DNA of 64,000 bases, taken from assembly GCF_021026345.1 (NCBI RefSeq), contig NZ_JAJNCZ010000014.1, positions 1 to 64,000 of the forward strand, read 5' to 3'. Position 1 is the stretch's first letter; each line of letters begins with the position of its first letter. Positions 9,167 to 17,616 of the stretch are shown here, one piece after another. The notes beneath the pieces were generated by a model that was not told the origin of the DNA, did no database searches, and saw only the letters and a program-made list of their open reading frames with translations. A program made the position numbers and the translations under genes. Origin of the DNA: Rhizobium sp. GN54 (GTDB taxonomy: Bacteria > Pseudomonadota > Alphaproteobacteria > Rhizobiales > Rhizobiaceae).

Positions 9167-9196
9167 TTGACCTGCGTCACTGGCCCGTCATCGAAT
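9167..9196 (+). promoter_or_regulatory. Possible promoter for the DUF1269 gene
   Basis: TTGACC (9167-9172) and TCGAAT (9191-9196) are 18 bases apart in the 212-base gap after engB. A small CGCGTC/GACGCG hairpin follows at 9220-9237. The -35 match is good and the -10 match is poor. Confidence 0.35.
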
Positions 9197-9357
9197 GTGC
9201 CCTATGTCCTGTTGCATCGCGCGTCTTTCGCGACGCGTGAGGGATGATGCACGTCACATGCGCAAGCGGCCTTCGTCGCCGACCGACCGGGTCCAAGGGG
9301 CATTGCGCGTTCACCGCGATCGGCGCCCGCCGATGCGATTTCAAGAGGGAGATACTG

Positions 9358-9897
9358 ATGTCCGATCTGATCGTAGTGGGATTTGATACGCCGGACGAGG
9401 CCGACAAGGTTCTCGTCAAGCTGGCGGGCCTGAAGAAGGAGTACCTGATCGATCTCGAGGACGCCGTCGTCGTCGTGCGCGACGAGGCCGGAAAGGTCCA
9501 TCTGAAGCAGAGCCTCAACCTGACCGCCATCGGCGCCTCCACGGGCCTGTTGTCCGGCGCGCTGTGGGGCGGTCTCGTCGGGCTGCTGTTCCTGAACCCG
9601 CTGGCCGGCTTCGCCATCGGCGGCGCCGTCGGCGCCGGTGCCGGCGCGCTGTCCGGATCGCTGAGCGACTACGGCATCGACGACAATTTCATCAAGTCGC
9701 TGGGCGATACGATTCCGAACAATTCCTCCGCCCTGTTCGTGCTCGTGCGCAAGGTCCAGCCCGAAAAGGTGATGGCCGAGTTCCAGGGCCTGCGCGGCCG
9801 TGTCCTCAAGACATCGCTGTCGCCGGAACAGGAAAAGAGGCTTCAGGAGGCTCTCTCGGGGGTCGGCGCTGCGGCTCCGGCGACACCCGCCGCCTGA
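9358..9897 (+). CDS. DUF1269 glycine-zipper membrane protein
   Basis: A 179-residue protein of the DUF1269 family; its function is unknown. The N-terminal part (MSDLIVVGFDTPDEADKVL) resembles a ferredoxin-like fold. A central Gly/Ala-rich hydrophobic stretch (about 56-100: repeated GALWGGLVG, IGGAVGAGAGALSG) forms a glycine-zipper hairpin likely to insert in or associate with membrane. It ends with a charged helical tail rich in Ala/Pro. The ATG at 9358 has AGAGGGAG seven bases upstream. It is probably monocistronic, with a terminator just after it. Confidence 0.85.
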   Translation: MSDLIVVGFDTPDEADKVLVKLAGLKKEYLIDLEDAVVVVRDEAGKVHLKQSLNLTAIGASTGLLSGALWGGLVGLLFLNPLAGFAIGGAVGAGAGALSGSLSDYGIDDNFIKSLGDTIPNNSSALFVLVRKVQPEKVMAEFQGLRGRVLKTSLSPEQEKRLQEALSGVGAAAPATPAA

Positions 9898-9910
9898 TAT
9901 ACCCGGTCCG

Positions 9911-9939
9911 AGGCCGCCGCACCCTGTCGGCGGCCTTTC
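9911..9939 (+). terminator. Terminator after the DUF1269 gene
   Basis: A 9-bp stem AGGCCGCCG (9911-9919) / CGGCGGCCT (9928-9936) is followed by TTTCGCCTTT. It lies 14 bases past the stop codon and faces the convergent anti-sigma gene. Confidence 0.7.
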
Positions 9940-9976
9940 GCCTTTCCGGCCGGCCGTCTGCGCAATGCTGCGCCGT

Positions 9977-10699
9977 TCAGAAGCTTCTCGCCCGGCCGGA
10001 TGCGACCATCGGGCCGGTTGCCGTGCCGGTCGGCGAGCCGCCCAGCGGTTCGACACTGACGGCAAGGACGGCGCCGGCGTTCATCATCGGCCGCATGGCC
10101 TCGGGGACCATCAGGGTCCCGTCTCCGGATTGCGACAGGACGCCGAGCGAAACCGGCGTCTTGCCGTCCTCCACCAGCCACAGTTCGAGAGACTTCCCGC
10201 CGTCCTGCCGCGTCGCCGCCGGCGTCATGGTCAGCACGCCCCTTGCGGCGTCGTAGTGCGCCATGAGGCTGATCGGGTTGTCGGAGCCGGAAAGCTCGGC
10301 GATCATCTCCTGCGGGCGCTCCGGCGGCGCGAAGATTTCCGGCCCCAGTGCCAATAGCGCCATGGAGAAGGCGAAGCCGGCAAGTGCTGCCGAGCGCCAG
10401 AATGCCACCGACGCCCAGATGCTGCGCCGAGCGCCGGAGGTGTCCGCAAGCGGGGCATCGAAGAGGCGCTGCTCGACCGCCGTGAACACGCGCGGCGGCG
10501 GCGACATCGTCTCCAGTTCATGGTTGATCGCCGAAAGGTTCTCTTCCCACCGGTTCACCATGGCAGCGAAAGCCCGGTCGCTCTGCAGGCGGGCCTCCAC
10601 CTTGCGGCGGTCCTCGGCCGACAGGACGCCGAGAACATATTCGCCTGCGATCACTTCGTCGCGGCGTGGATCCCTGCTGTTCTGGTCGGGCGATGTCAT
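9977..10699 (-). CDS. RskA-type anti-sigma factor
   Basis: A 240-residue membrane-anchored regulator that presumably sequesters the ECF sigma factor encoded just upstream. The N-terminal anti-sigma domain (EVIAGEYVLGVLSAEDRR) faces the cytoplasm. A single membrane segment lies near 109-127, and the C-terminal RskA domain (ELWLVEDGKTPVSLGVL) is extracytoplasmic. The ATG at 10699 overlaps the sigma TGA as ATGA, the standard coupling for sigma/anti-sigma pairs. A GTG twelve bases earlier is an alternative start. No HxxxCxxC zinc motif is seen, so this is not the ZAS/ChrR type. Confidence 0.9.
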   Translation of the reverse strand: MTSPDQNSRDPRRDEVIAGEYVLGVLSAEDRRKVEARLQSDRAFAAMVNRWEENLSAINHELETMSPPPRVFTAVEQRLFDAPLADTSGARRSIWASVAFWRSAALAGFAFSMALLALGPEIFAPPERPQEMIAELSGSDNPISLMAHYDAARGVLTMTPAATRQDGGKSLELWLVEDGKTPVSLGVLSQSGDGTLMVPEAMRPMMNAGAVLAVSVEPLGGSPTGTATGPMVASGRARSF

Positions 10700-11235
10700 G
10701 GTCCCAGGCACTCTCTCAGTTTCAGCAGGCTTCGGCGAAGCCAGGTCTTCATCGTGTTGAGCGGCACGCCGTAGCGGCTGGCGAGTTCCTCGTAGCTCAG
10801 GCCCTCGACATAGGCGAGCCGCACCGCTGCGGCCTTCTCCGCCTCCAGCCGGCCCATGCAGCCATCGATGCGTCGGCCTTCCGATTTCAGGATGGACGCC
10901 TCCTCCGGGTCGCGCGCCGCGTCGGCGATATCATATGCTTCCTCGATGTCGCTTGCCACTGGTCTTCGCGCCCGGACCAGGTCGATCGCGTGATTGCGCG
11001 CGATCGCGGCGAGCCAGGCCGACGGGCTCGTCGCATCCGGCGAGAAACGGTCCGCCTTCTGCCAGATCTTGACGTAGATCTCCTGCAGCGCGTCCTCCGC
11101 GTCCTCGCGCTTGCCGAGGATGCGCAGGCAGATCGGAAACAGCCTTGCGCTGGTGGCATCGTAGAGGCGTTTGAAGGCCGGGCGATCCTTCAGGCAGATG
11201 CGGCCGATCAGGTAGGAAATCTCGTCGTCACGCAC
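10696..11235 (-). CDS. ECF RNA polymerase sigma factor
   Basis: A 179-residue group 4 sigma factor. Region 2 contains ALQEIYVKIWQKADRF and the AWLAAIARNHAIDLVR segment. Region 4 contains AVRLAYVEGLSYEELASRYG and a helix-turn-helix ending NTMKTWLRRSLLKLRECL. It directs RNA polymerase to stress or envelope promoters when its partner anti-sigma releases it. The pairing resembles SigK-RskA. I do not see an obvious autoregulatory promoter in the 168-base gap to argB. Confidence 0.93.
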   Translation of the reverse strand: MRDDEISYLIGRICLKDRPAFKRLYDATSARLFPICLRILGKREDAEDALQEIYVKIWQKADRFSPDATSPSAWLAAIARNHAIDLVRARRPVASDIEEAYDIADAARDPEEASILKSEGRRIDGCMGRLEAEKAAAVRLAYVEGLSYEELASRYGVPLNTMKTWLRRSLLKLRECLGP

Positions 11236-11403
11236 GGGCGGCGGCCTTTCGGGCGGGCAGGGCAGGGAATGCCGGCAGATTCGCCGGGACGATAGCAGGC
11301 GATCGCGGGCTTGGGGAGGGAGAGCGACCCGCCCGCATCATTCGTCATTCCATCGTCACGCGACATGCGTTAAACAGGCGCCGACAAATTTGCGAGGCCT
11401 CCC

Positions 11404-12321
11404 ATGTCCCAGCCCGACGGCTCCCAGACCGACAACTCCCTCACCGACAGCGAAATGCAGGCGCGGCTGCTGACGCAGGCTCTGCCCTACATGCAGCGCT
11501 ACGAGAACAAGACCATCGTCGTGAAATACGGCGGCCATGCGATGGGCAATGCGGAACTGGGCCGGGCGTTCGCGAGCGATATCGCACTTCTGAAGCAGTC
11601 CGGCGTCAACCCGATCGTCGTCCATGGCGGCGGTCCGCAGATCGGCGCGATGCTCGCCAAGATGGGCATCGAATCGAAGTTCGAGGGCGGCCTGCGCGTC
11701 ACCGACCAGAAGACGGTCGAGATCGTCGAGATGGTGCTGGCCGGCTCGATCAACAAGGAGATCGTCGCTCTCATCAACCAGACCGGCGAATGGGCGATCG
11801 GGCTGTGCGGCAAGGACGGCAACATGGTCTTTGCCGAAAAGGCGAAGAAGACCGTGGTCGATCCGGACAGCAACATCGAGCGCATCCTCGATCTCGGCTT
11901 CGTCGGCGAGGTGGTCGAGGTCGACCGCACGCTGATCGACCTGCTGGCCAAGTCGGAGATGATCCCGGTCATCGCGCCGGTCGCGCCCGGCCGCGACGGC
12001 CACACCTACAACATCAACGCCGATACGTTTGCCGGCGCGATCGCGGGCGCGCTGAACGCCACCCGCCTCTTGTTCCTCACCGACGTCCCTGGCGTCCTCA
12101 ACAAGCAGGGCGAACTGATCAAGGAGCTTTCGGTCGCGGAAGCCCGCGCACTGATCAAGGACGGCACGATCTCCGGCGGCATGATCCCGAAGGTCGAGAC
12201 CTGCATCGACGCCATCAAGGCCGGCGTCCAGGGCGTCGTCATCCTCAACGGCAAGACGGCCCATTCGGTGCTGCTCGAAATCTTCACCGAGCGCGGCGCC
12301 GGCACGCTGATCGTTCCCTGA
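11404..12321 (+). CDS. argB: Acetylglutamate kinase
   Basis: 305 residues, an amino-acid-kinase-fold enzyme that phosphorylates N-acetylglutamate in arginine biosynthesis. Visible features are the N-terminal helix typical of arginine-inhibitable, PII-regulated forms (about 15-38), [10 protein letters not shown] at the nucleotide site, [10 protein letters not shown] for substrate binding, and [10 protein letters not shown] near the C-terminus. It is downstream of engB in Rhizobiaceae; here the DUF1269 and sigma/anti-sigma genes intervene. The N-terminal 14 residues before DSEMQARLL are variable, so the exact start is less certain than the gene. Confidence 0.97.
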   Translation: MSQPDGSQTDNSLTDSEMQARLLTQALPYMQRYENKTIVVKYGGHAMGNAELGRAFASDIALLKQSGVNPIVVHGGGPQIGAMLAKMGIESKFEGGLRVTDQKTVEIVEMVLAGSINKEIVALINQTGEWAIGLCGKDGNMVFAEKAKKTVVDPDSNIERILDLGFVGEVVEVDRTLIDLLAKSEMIPVIAPVAPGRDGHTYNINADTFAGAIAGALNATRLLFLTDVPGVLNKQGELIKELSVAEARALIKDGTISGGMIPKVETCIDAIKAGVQGVVILNGKTAHSVLLEIFTERGAGTLIVP

Positions 12322-12328
12322 CGGGACC

Positions 12329-12350
12329 GGCGGGCCCGGAGAGGCCCGCC
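12329..12350. terminator. GC hairpin between argB and the convergent lyase gene
   Basis: GGCGGGCC (12329-12336) pairs with GGCCCGCC (12343-12350) around a 6-base loop, eight bases after the argB stop. Neither flank has a real T-tract, so termination is likely but unproven. It could serve both convergent genes. Confidence 0.45.
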
Positions 12351-12372
12351 GCTCGTGTTGCCCTGCTGGCTT

Positions 12373-13143
12373 TCAGGCCGTGCCGTAGACGGCGGCGGCC
12401 TGCTTGCCCAGCCAGTCGGTCATGGCGCGATAGGGGCCGGGGCCGTAGCTGATCCGCGCGACACCCGCTTCCGCGAGCGTCTTCGCATCCGGGGCGCCCG
12501 GCTTCATCATCACGTTGACGGGAAGTGGCACGGCTTCGCAGATGCGCCCGATCAGGTCGGCATCCGCCAGCCAGGGCACGAAGAAGCCGTCCGCGCCGGC
12601 TCCCGCAAAGGCCAGGCCCCGCTCGATCGCAGCCTCCACCAGCCCGCCGTGTTTTGCGGCATCCTGCTCTTTCAGGAACAGATCGGTGCGGGCGTTGATG
12701 AAGAACGGCATGTCCCGCTTCTTCGTCATCTGCCGGATGGCGCCGATGCGCCGTGCCTGCAGCTCGACCGGATGCAGGCCGGTGCCGCCGACGACCTGGT
12801 CCTCGAAATTGATGCCGATCGCGCCGGTGTCGAGGATCCGCGCCACGTTCAGCGCCGCCTCGTCGGGATCGACCGCATAGGCGCCCTCGAAGTCGATGGT
12901 CACGGGCAGGTCGGTGGCGGCGACGATCGAGCGTGCAATCTCCGTCAGCGCCGGCAGCGGGATGCCCTCGCCGTCGGAATAACCGCCGGCAGCGGCGACC
13001 GACCAGCTCCCGGTGGCGATCGCGCGGGCGCCGCTGGCGGCGACGATCTTGGCCGTGCCGGCGTCCCAGACGTTGTAGAGAATGACCGGATCGCCCTTGC
13101 GATGCAGCGCGAAGAATGCCTCGGCCTTCTGTTTCTGGCTCAT
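12373..13143 (-). CDS. Isocitrate lyase / PEP mutase family protein
   Basis: 256 residues with the PEPM/ICL TIM-barrel pattern: LYNVWDAGTAKIVAASGARA at the N-terminus, then TIDFEGAY, IGINFEDQVVGG and FFINARTD. The classical isocitrate lyase catalytic motif (KKCGH) is absent, so glyoxylate-cycle activity is unlikely. Oxaloacetate decarboxylase or a C-C lyase acting on 2-oxo or phosphono acids is more plausible. The start at 13143 has GGAGG eight bases upstream. It is likely co-transcribed with nothing else, since the downstream neighbour argB is convergent. Confidence 0.85.
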   Translation of the reverse strand: MSQKQKAEAFFALHRKGDPVILYNVWDAGTAKIVAASGARAIATGSWSVAAAGGYSDGEGIPLPALTEIARSIVAATDLPVTIDFEGAYAVDPDEAALNVARILDTGAIGINFEDQVVGGTGLHPVELQARRIGAIRQMTKKRDMPFFINARTDLFLKEQDAAKHGGLVEAAIERGLAFAGAGADGFFVPWLADADLIGRICEAVPLPVNVMMKPGAPDAKTLAEAGVARISYGPGPYRAMTDWLGKQAAAVYGTA

Positions 13144-13231
13144 CCGTCGTCCTCCTGCATCCCGATTGTCGTCCCGTTTCATAGCCGCCATCGCAGGGGC
13201 GATCAATCCGGGGAGCGGCGTGCCTCGCCGC

Positions 13232-14137
13232 TCACTTCCACATCAGCAGCAACAGGATGCCGGCGACGATCAGCAGGCAGCCGGACAGTTCCATGCGGTT
13301 GATCTTCTCGCGGAAGACGAAGACGGAGGCGGCGAAGGTGAAGAGCAGTTCGATCTGCCCGAGCGCGCGCACATAGGCCACCTGCTGCAGCGCCATCGCG
13401 GTGAACCAGCAGGCGGAACCGGTGACGCCGGCAAGGCCCACGAGCGACGAGGATCTCCACGAGCGCGCGACGCGGCCGATCTCGGAGGGATCCTTGGCCA
13501 TCATCCAGACGAGCATGAAGGCGGTCTGGAACGTGGTCACGCAGGCCAGCGTCACCGCAGCCTGCATGACCGGGTTGGGACCGTCGAGCGAGAGCGCGGC
13601 CGAGCGGTAGGCGACGGCCGATATGCCGAAGATCGCCCCGGAGGCGATGCCGATCAGCGCCGTCCTGCCGGTCATGGCGGCAAGCAGGTTGCGCCACGAC
13701 AGCGGCATGCGCGCCACCGAGATCATCATCACCCCGATCACGCCGACGACGATCGCGCCCACGGCTCCGGGCGTCAGCCTTTCGCCCAGGAGGATCAGCC
13801 CGAAGATCGCCGCCTGCACCGGCTCGGTCTTCGAATAGGCGGTGCCGACGGCGAAATTGCGCAGCGAGAACAGATAGACGAGCAGGATGGTGGCGAAGAT
13901 CTGTGCAAGCCCACCGACCACCGACCAGAAGGCGAAGGGAACGTTCAGCGCCGGCAGGGCGTAGCCGGCGAAATGGTGGAGGGCCGCCAGGTAGGCGATC
14001 GCCACGGGAAAGCCGTAGCCGAAGCGCACGAAGCTCGCCCCGGTGGTGCCGAGCGACGAGCGCAGGTGTTTCTGCAGCGCCGAGCGCAGGTTCTGCAGGA
14101 ACGCGGCGCAGATGGTGATGACGACCCAGGCTTCCAT
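13232..14137 (-). CDS. DMT-superfamily (EamA-like) transporter
   Basis: 301 residues with about ten hydrophobic helices. The first half carries YSKTEPVQAAIFGLILLGE and the second ALGQIELLFTFAASVFVFRE, equivalent positions of the two EamA repeats. The C-terminus is extremely hydrophobic (ILLLLMWK). It probably exports a small metabolite. It is clearly diverged from the DMT protein at 7516, so it is not a recent duplicate. The start follows the helix-forming sequence MEAWVVITICAAFLQN. Confidence 0.87.
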   Translation of the reverse strand: MEAWVVITICAAFLQNLRSALQKHLRSSLGTTGASFVRFGYGFPVAIAYLAALHHFAGYALPALNVPFAFWSVVGGLAQIFATILLVYLFSLRNFAVGTAYSKTEPVQAAIFGLILLGERLTPGAVGAIVVGVIGVMMISVARMPLSWRNLLAAMTGRTALIGIASGAIFGISAVAYRSAALSLDGPNPVMQAAVTLACVTTFQTAFMLVWMMAKDPSEIGRVARSWRSSSLVGLAGVTGSACWFTAMALQQVAYVRALGQIELLFTFAASVFVFREKINRMELSGCLLIVAGILLLLMWK

Positions 14138-14343
14138 GGCTGCCGGCTGAGGGCATGTTCCCGAGGGGGCTTCGGCCCGCGACGGACATGCGTGAAAGGA
14201 ACGGACGTGATGCGCGAGGCGGACGCCCCGGCAGCTCAGCCTCTATCAGTTGGGCGGGCGACCGGCCACGGCAAAATCTGCTGTTGCGGGCGCAAGGCCG
14301 ATTCCTTTTTGCTTCCTGTTGCAGCCGTGTCATAAGGACGCCC

Positions 14344-15063
14344 ATGACCCAAGTCCGATCGACCCATCCGCTGCCGAGCAAAGCCGATTTCGCCCATGTC
14401 ACCGACTGGGTGTTCGACCTCGACAACACGCTCTATCCGCATCACGTCGACCTCTTCGCCCAGATCGACGTCAACATGACGGGCTATGTCTCAGCACTCC
14501 TGGGCCTGTCGCGCGACGAGGCCCGCGCCGTCCAGAAGCGCTATTACCAGGAGCACGGCACGACGCTGAAGGGGCTGATGATCCATCACGGCATCGATCC
14601 GGCCGACTTCCTGGAGAAGGCGCACGCGATCGACTACGGCGTGCTGGCGCCCGACCTCGAGCTCGGCGAGGCGATCAGGGCGCTGCCGGGGCGCAAGTTC
14701 ATCTTCACCAACGGCAGCGTCAGGCACGCCGAGATGACCGCGCGCGCGCTCGGCATCCTCGACCATTTCGACGACATCTTCGACATCGTCGCCGCCGAAT
14801 ACGTGCCGAAGCCCGCCGGCAGCACCTATGACAAGTTCATGGCGCTGCACCGGGTCGATACGACCCATGCCGTCATGTTCGAGGACTTGCCCCGCAATCT
14901 CCTTGTCCCCAAGGCGCTCGGCATGAAGACCGTGCTCCTCATGCCGCGCGACGAGCACCACGAGTTCACCGACGCCTGGGAAAAGCGCACCGACGAGGAC
15001 GTGCACATCGACTACACCACGTCCGACCTCACGGGCTTCCTTTCCCGCTTGATCAAGGGGTGA
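14344..15063 (+). CDS. HAD-family pyrimidine 5'-nucleotidase
   Basis: 239 residues of the SDT1/pyrimidine 5'-nucleotidase type. HAD motif I is FDLDNTLYP (nucleophile Asp near 25), motif II FTNGS, and motif III/IV FEDLPRNLLVPKALGMKTV. A helical cap (about 40-95) determines substrate choice. It would dephosphorylate UMP/CMP or a related phosphate ester. The ATG at 14344 is preceded by AAGGA six bases upstream. It sits upstream of a convergent LOG gene near dapD, an arrangement I recognise from rhizobial genomes. Confidence 0.88.
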   Translation: MTQVRSTHPLPSKADFAHVTDWVFDLDNTLYPHHVDLFAQIDVNMTGYVSALLGLSRDEARAVQKRYYQEHGTTLKGLMIHHGIDPADFLEKAHAIDYGVLAPDLELGEAIRALPGRKFIFTNGSVRHAEMTARALGILDHFDDIFDIVAAEYVPKPAGSTYDKFMALHRVDTTHAVMFEDLPRNLLVPKALGMKTVLLMPRDEHHEFTDAWEKRTDEDVHIDYTTSDLTGFLSRLIKG

Positions 15064-15129
15064 GGCCGGGCCGGTAGAGCAGTCCTTTCGGCCCCGGGCG
15101 GCTGCGCCCGGGCGATGCCAGGGCTGCCC

Positions 15130-16020
15130 TTACTTCGCGGCCGCGACCGCTTCCGTGTCCAGCTTCTCGTAGAAATTCTCGATGATCGCCCAGGCTTCCT
15201 CGGCGGTATCGACGAAGTTCATCAGCTCGACGTCGCCGGGCGAGATCGTGCCGAATTCGGCGAGCGCCTCCAGGTTGATGATCGAATTCCAGAATTCCTT
15301 GCCGAACAGGATGAGCGGCACCAGCGCCATGCGCCCGGTCTGCATCAGCGTCACCGTCTCGAACAGCTCGTCGAGCGTGCCGAAGCCGCCCGGAAAGACG
15401 GTCACGGCCTTGGCCCGCAGCAGGAAATGCATCTTGCGCACGGCGAAATAGTGGAAATTGAAGCTGAGCTCGGGGGTGACGAAGGCATTCGGTGCCTGCT
15501 CGTGCGGCAGCACGATGTTGAGCCCGATGGACGGTGCGCCGACGTCGGCGGCACCGCGGTTGCCCGCTTCCATGACGCCGGGCCCGCCGCCCGTGACGAC
15601 CACGAACTCCTTGAAGCCCGTCTCCGCCGAGCGTTCCGAGCACAGCTTGGCGAACTTGCGCGCCTCGTCATAGTAGACCGACGCCGCCTCCAGGTTCTTG
15701 CGCTGGGTTTCGTTGCGGGCCGCCCATGCCTCCATGCCGGGCGCGGGGATGCGGGCGCCGCCGAACATCACGACCGTGGAGTTAATGCCGCGCTCGCTCA
15801 GCATCATCTCGACCTTCAGGAGTTCGAGCTGCAGGCGAACCGGCCGCAGTTCCTCGCGGCAGAGGAACTCGTCGTCGATATAGGCGAGCCGATAGGCGGA
15901 CGACATCGATTGCGGCGTCTGGGGAACGACGGAAGCCCTGTGCTTGTCGAATTCGCTGTCTGCCAGGGGATCCCACACGCCGTCCTTGCGCCGGAGGTTC
16001 TTCTTCTTCAGTCGTGCCAT
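15130..16020 (-). CDS. LOG-family (TIGR00730) nucleotide hydrolase
   Basis: 296 residues containing the LOG signatures GGGPGVMEAGNRGA (nucleotide-binding) and PGGFGTLDELFE (catalytic Glu). Enzymes of this family release cytokinin bases or other bases from nucleoside 5'-monophosphates; in rhizobia the physiological substrate is usually untested. The protein is longer than short LOG proteins (about 190 aa) because of an N-terminal extension of about 100 residues rich in Lys/Arg at the very start (MARLKKKNLRRKDG). Transcribed toward the nucleotidase gene (convergent). Confidence 0.9.
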   Translation of the reverse strand: MARLKKKNLRRKDGVWDPLADSEFDKHRASVVPQTPQSMSSAYRLAYIDDEFLCREELRPVRLQLELLKVEMMLSERGINSTVVMFGGARIPAPGMEAWAARNETQRKNLEAASVYYDEARKFAKLCSERSAETGFKEFVVVTGGGPGVMEAGNRGAADVGAPSIGLNIVLPHEQAPNAFVTPELSFNFHYFAVRKMHFLLRAKAVTVFPGGFGTLDELFETVTLMQTGRMALVPLILFGKEFWNSIINLEALAEFGTISPGDVELMNFVDTAEEAWAIIENFYEKLDTEAVAAAK

Positions 16021-16266
16021 TTCGCTCTTCCATCATACGGTCGGCGCCCGGTTTCGACCCTTGTTCGACCCCTGGGCGCGGACCTGTTCGTCACTCTCGT
16101 TCGGGCGAAGCAGGGCTGTAGCATCTTGCCGGCGCCGTCGCGACATCATCCGCCGGAAAAGGGCTTCAACTTTCCGGGATCATGCTCTAGGACTGCTGCC
16201 GACAATAGATGTGCCCCTCCGGCGTCCCGATGGACCAGAATAGTGGTCGAAGTTTAAGGAATTCCG

Positions 16267-17124
16267 ATGAACAGCTCCAATCTCGCCGCCCTTGAAGCCA
16301 CGATCGAACGCGCCTTCGAAGAGCGCGAGCAGGTCAACACCGCGACGCGCGGCGAGGTTCGCGATGCCGTCGAAACCTCGCTGAACCTTCTGGACAGCGG
16401 CAAGGCGCGGGTGGCGGAGAAGGGCGCGGACGGCAACTGGACGGTCAACCAGTGGCTCAAGAAGGCGGTGCTCCTGTCCTTCCGCCTCAACCCGATGGAG
16501 ATCGTCCCCGGCGGCCCGGGCGCCTCCGTCTGGTGGGACAAGGTTCCCTCCAAGTTCGATGGCTGGAGCGTCAACGAGTTCGAGCGCGCCGGCTTCCGCG
16601 CCGTGCCGAACTGTGTCGTCCGCCGCTCGGCCTATATCGCCCCGAACGCGATCCTGATGCCCTCCTTCGTCAATCTCGGCGCCTATGTCGGCGAAGGCAC
16701 CATGGTCGATACCTGGGCCACGGTCGGCTCCTGCGCGCAGATCGGCAAGCATGTGCACCTCTCCGGCGGCGTCGGCATCGGCGGCGTGCTGGAGCCGATG
16801 CAGGCCGGCCCGACCATCATCGAGGACAACTGCTTCATCGGCGCCCGCTCGGAGGTCGTGGAAGGTTGCATCGTCCGCGAGGGTTCGGTTCTCGGCATGG
16901 GCGTCTTCATCGGCAAGTCGACGAAGATCGTCGATCGCGCCACCGGCGAGATCACCTATGGGGAAGTGCCGCCCTATTCGGTCGTCGTCGCAGGCTCCCT
17001 GCCGTCCGACAAGACGATGGCGAACGGCCAGCCGGCGCCGAACCTCTACTGCGCCGTGATCGTCAAGCGCGTGGACGAGCAGACCCGCTCCAAGACCGGT
17101 ATCAACGAACTGCTCCGGGACTGA
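16267..17124 (+). CDS. dapD: Tetrahydrodipicolinate N-succinyltransferase
   Basis: 285 residues. It succinylates tetrahydrodipicolinate in the succinylase route to meso-diaminopimelate and lysine. An N-terminal helical domain (about 1-100) precedes a left-handed beta-helix of hexapeptide repeats ([45 protein letters not shown]). The C-terminal arm contains the linker [10 protein letters not shown]. The start is supported by AAGGA upstream. DUF805, dapE and a membrane protein gene follow on the same strand. Confidence 0.97.
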   Translation: MNSSNLAALEATIERAFEEREQVNTATRGEVRDAVETSLNLLDSGKARVAEKGADGNWTVNQWLKKAVLLSFRLNPMEIVPGGPGASVWWDKVPSKFDGWSVNEFERAGFRAVPNCVVRRSAYIAPNAILMPSFVNLGAYVGEGTMVDTWATVGSCAQIGKHVHLSGGVGIGGVLEPMQAGPTIIEDNCFIGARSEVVEGCIVREGSVLGMGVFIGKSTKIVDRATGEITYGEVPPYSVVVAGSLPSDKTMANGQPAPNLYCAVIVKRVDEQTRSKTGINELLRD

Positions 17125-17127
17125 CGC

Positions 17128-17511
17128 ATGAATGACGCGGACCGGCCGCCAAGCCTCAGCTGGTTCTTCTTCGGCTGGTCCGGCCGCGTCTCCCGCATGC
17201 CGTTTGCGCTCGGCTGGGGCTTCTGGTTCATGCTGGTGTCGGCCTTCCTGACCCAACTGGTCATGACGCCGCACGAGGAGCCGATGTTCGCCGTCTGGAC
17301 CATGTTGTTTTTGACCATCGGCATCGTCTCCTCCATCTCCACGGTCATGCTCAGCGTGAAGCGGCTGCACGACATGGGGCTGCCGTCGCCGCTGGTGCTG
17401 TGCCTGTTCGTGCCGGCCGTCTCGCTGTTCGCACTGGTGGCCTTTCTCGTCTGGCCCGGCACGCCCGGCGCCAATGCCCATGGCGCGGTCACCAACCGGC
17501 CGAGAGAGTAG
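17128..17511 (+). CDS. DUF805 membrane protein
   Basis: 127 residues with four likely membrane helices and the DUF805 signature: the tryptophan-rich SWFFFGWSGRVSRMPFALGW at the N-terminus and VKRLHDMGLPSPL in the middle. Function unknown. It starts three bases after the dapD stop, so it is co-transcribed and probably translationally coupled with dapD. dapE follows after 105 bases. Confidence 0.87.
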   Translation: MNDADRPPSLSWFFFGWSGRVSRMPFALGWGFWFMLVSAFLTQLVMTPHEEPMFAVWTMLFLTIGIVSSISTVMLSVKRLHDMGLPSPLVLCLFVPAVSLFALVAFLVWPGTPGANAHGAVTNRPRE

Positions 17512-17616
17512 GCGGCGGCCGATGGGTGATGACAGCGCGGGCCCGATAAGCTAGATCGGGAGGCGAGGCCGGCGGCGCATTTCGCGCGGCCAACCCGCCG
17601 GCAGGCAGTCCAGATC

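Noticed and set aside
12373-13143. Assignment as aceA isocitrate lyase
   Set aside because: The length (256 aa) and absence of the KKCGH motif do not fit true isocitrate lyase.
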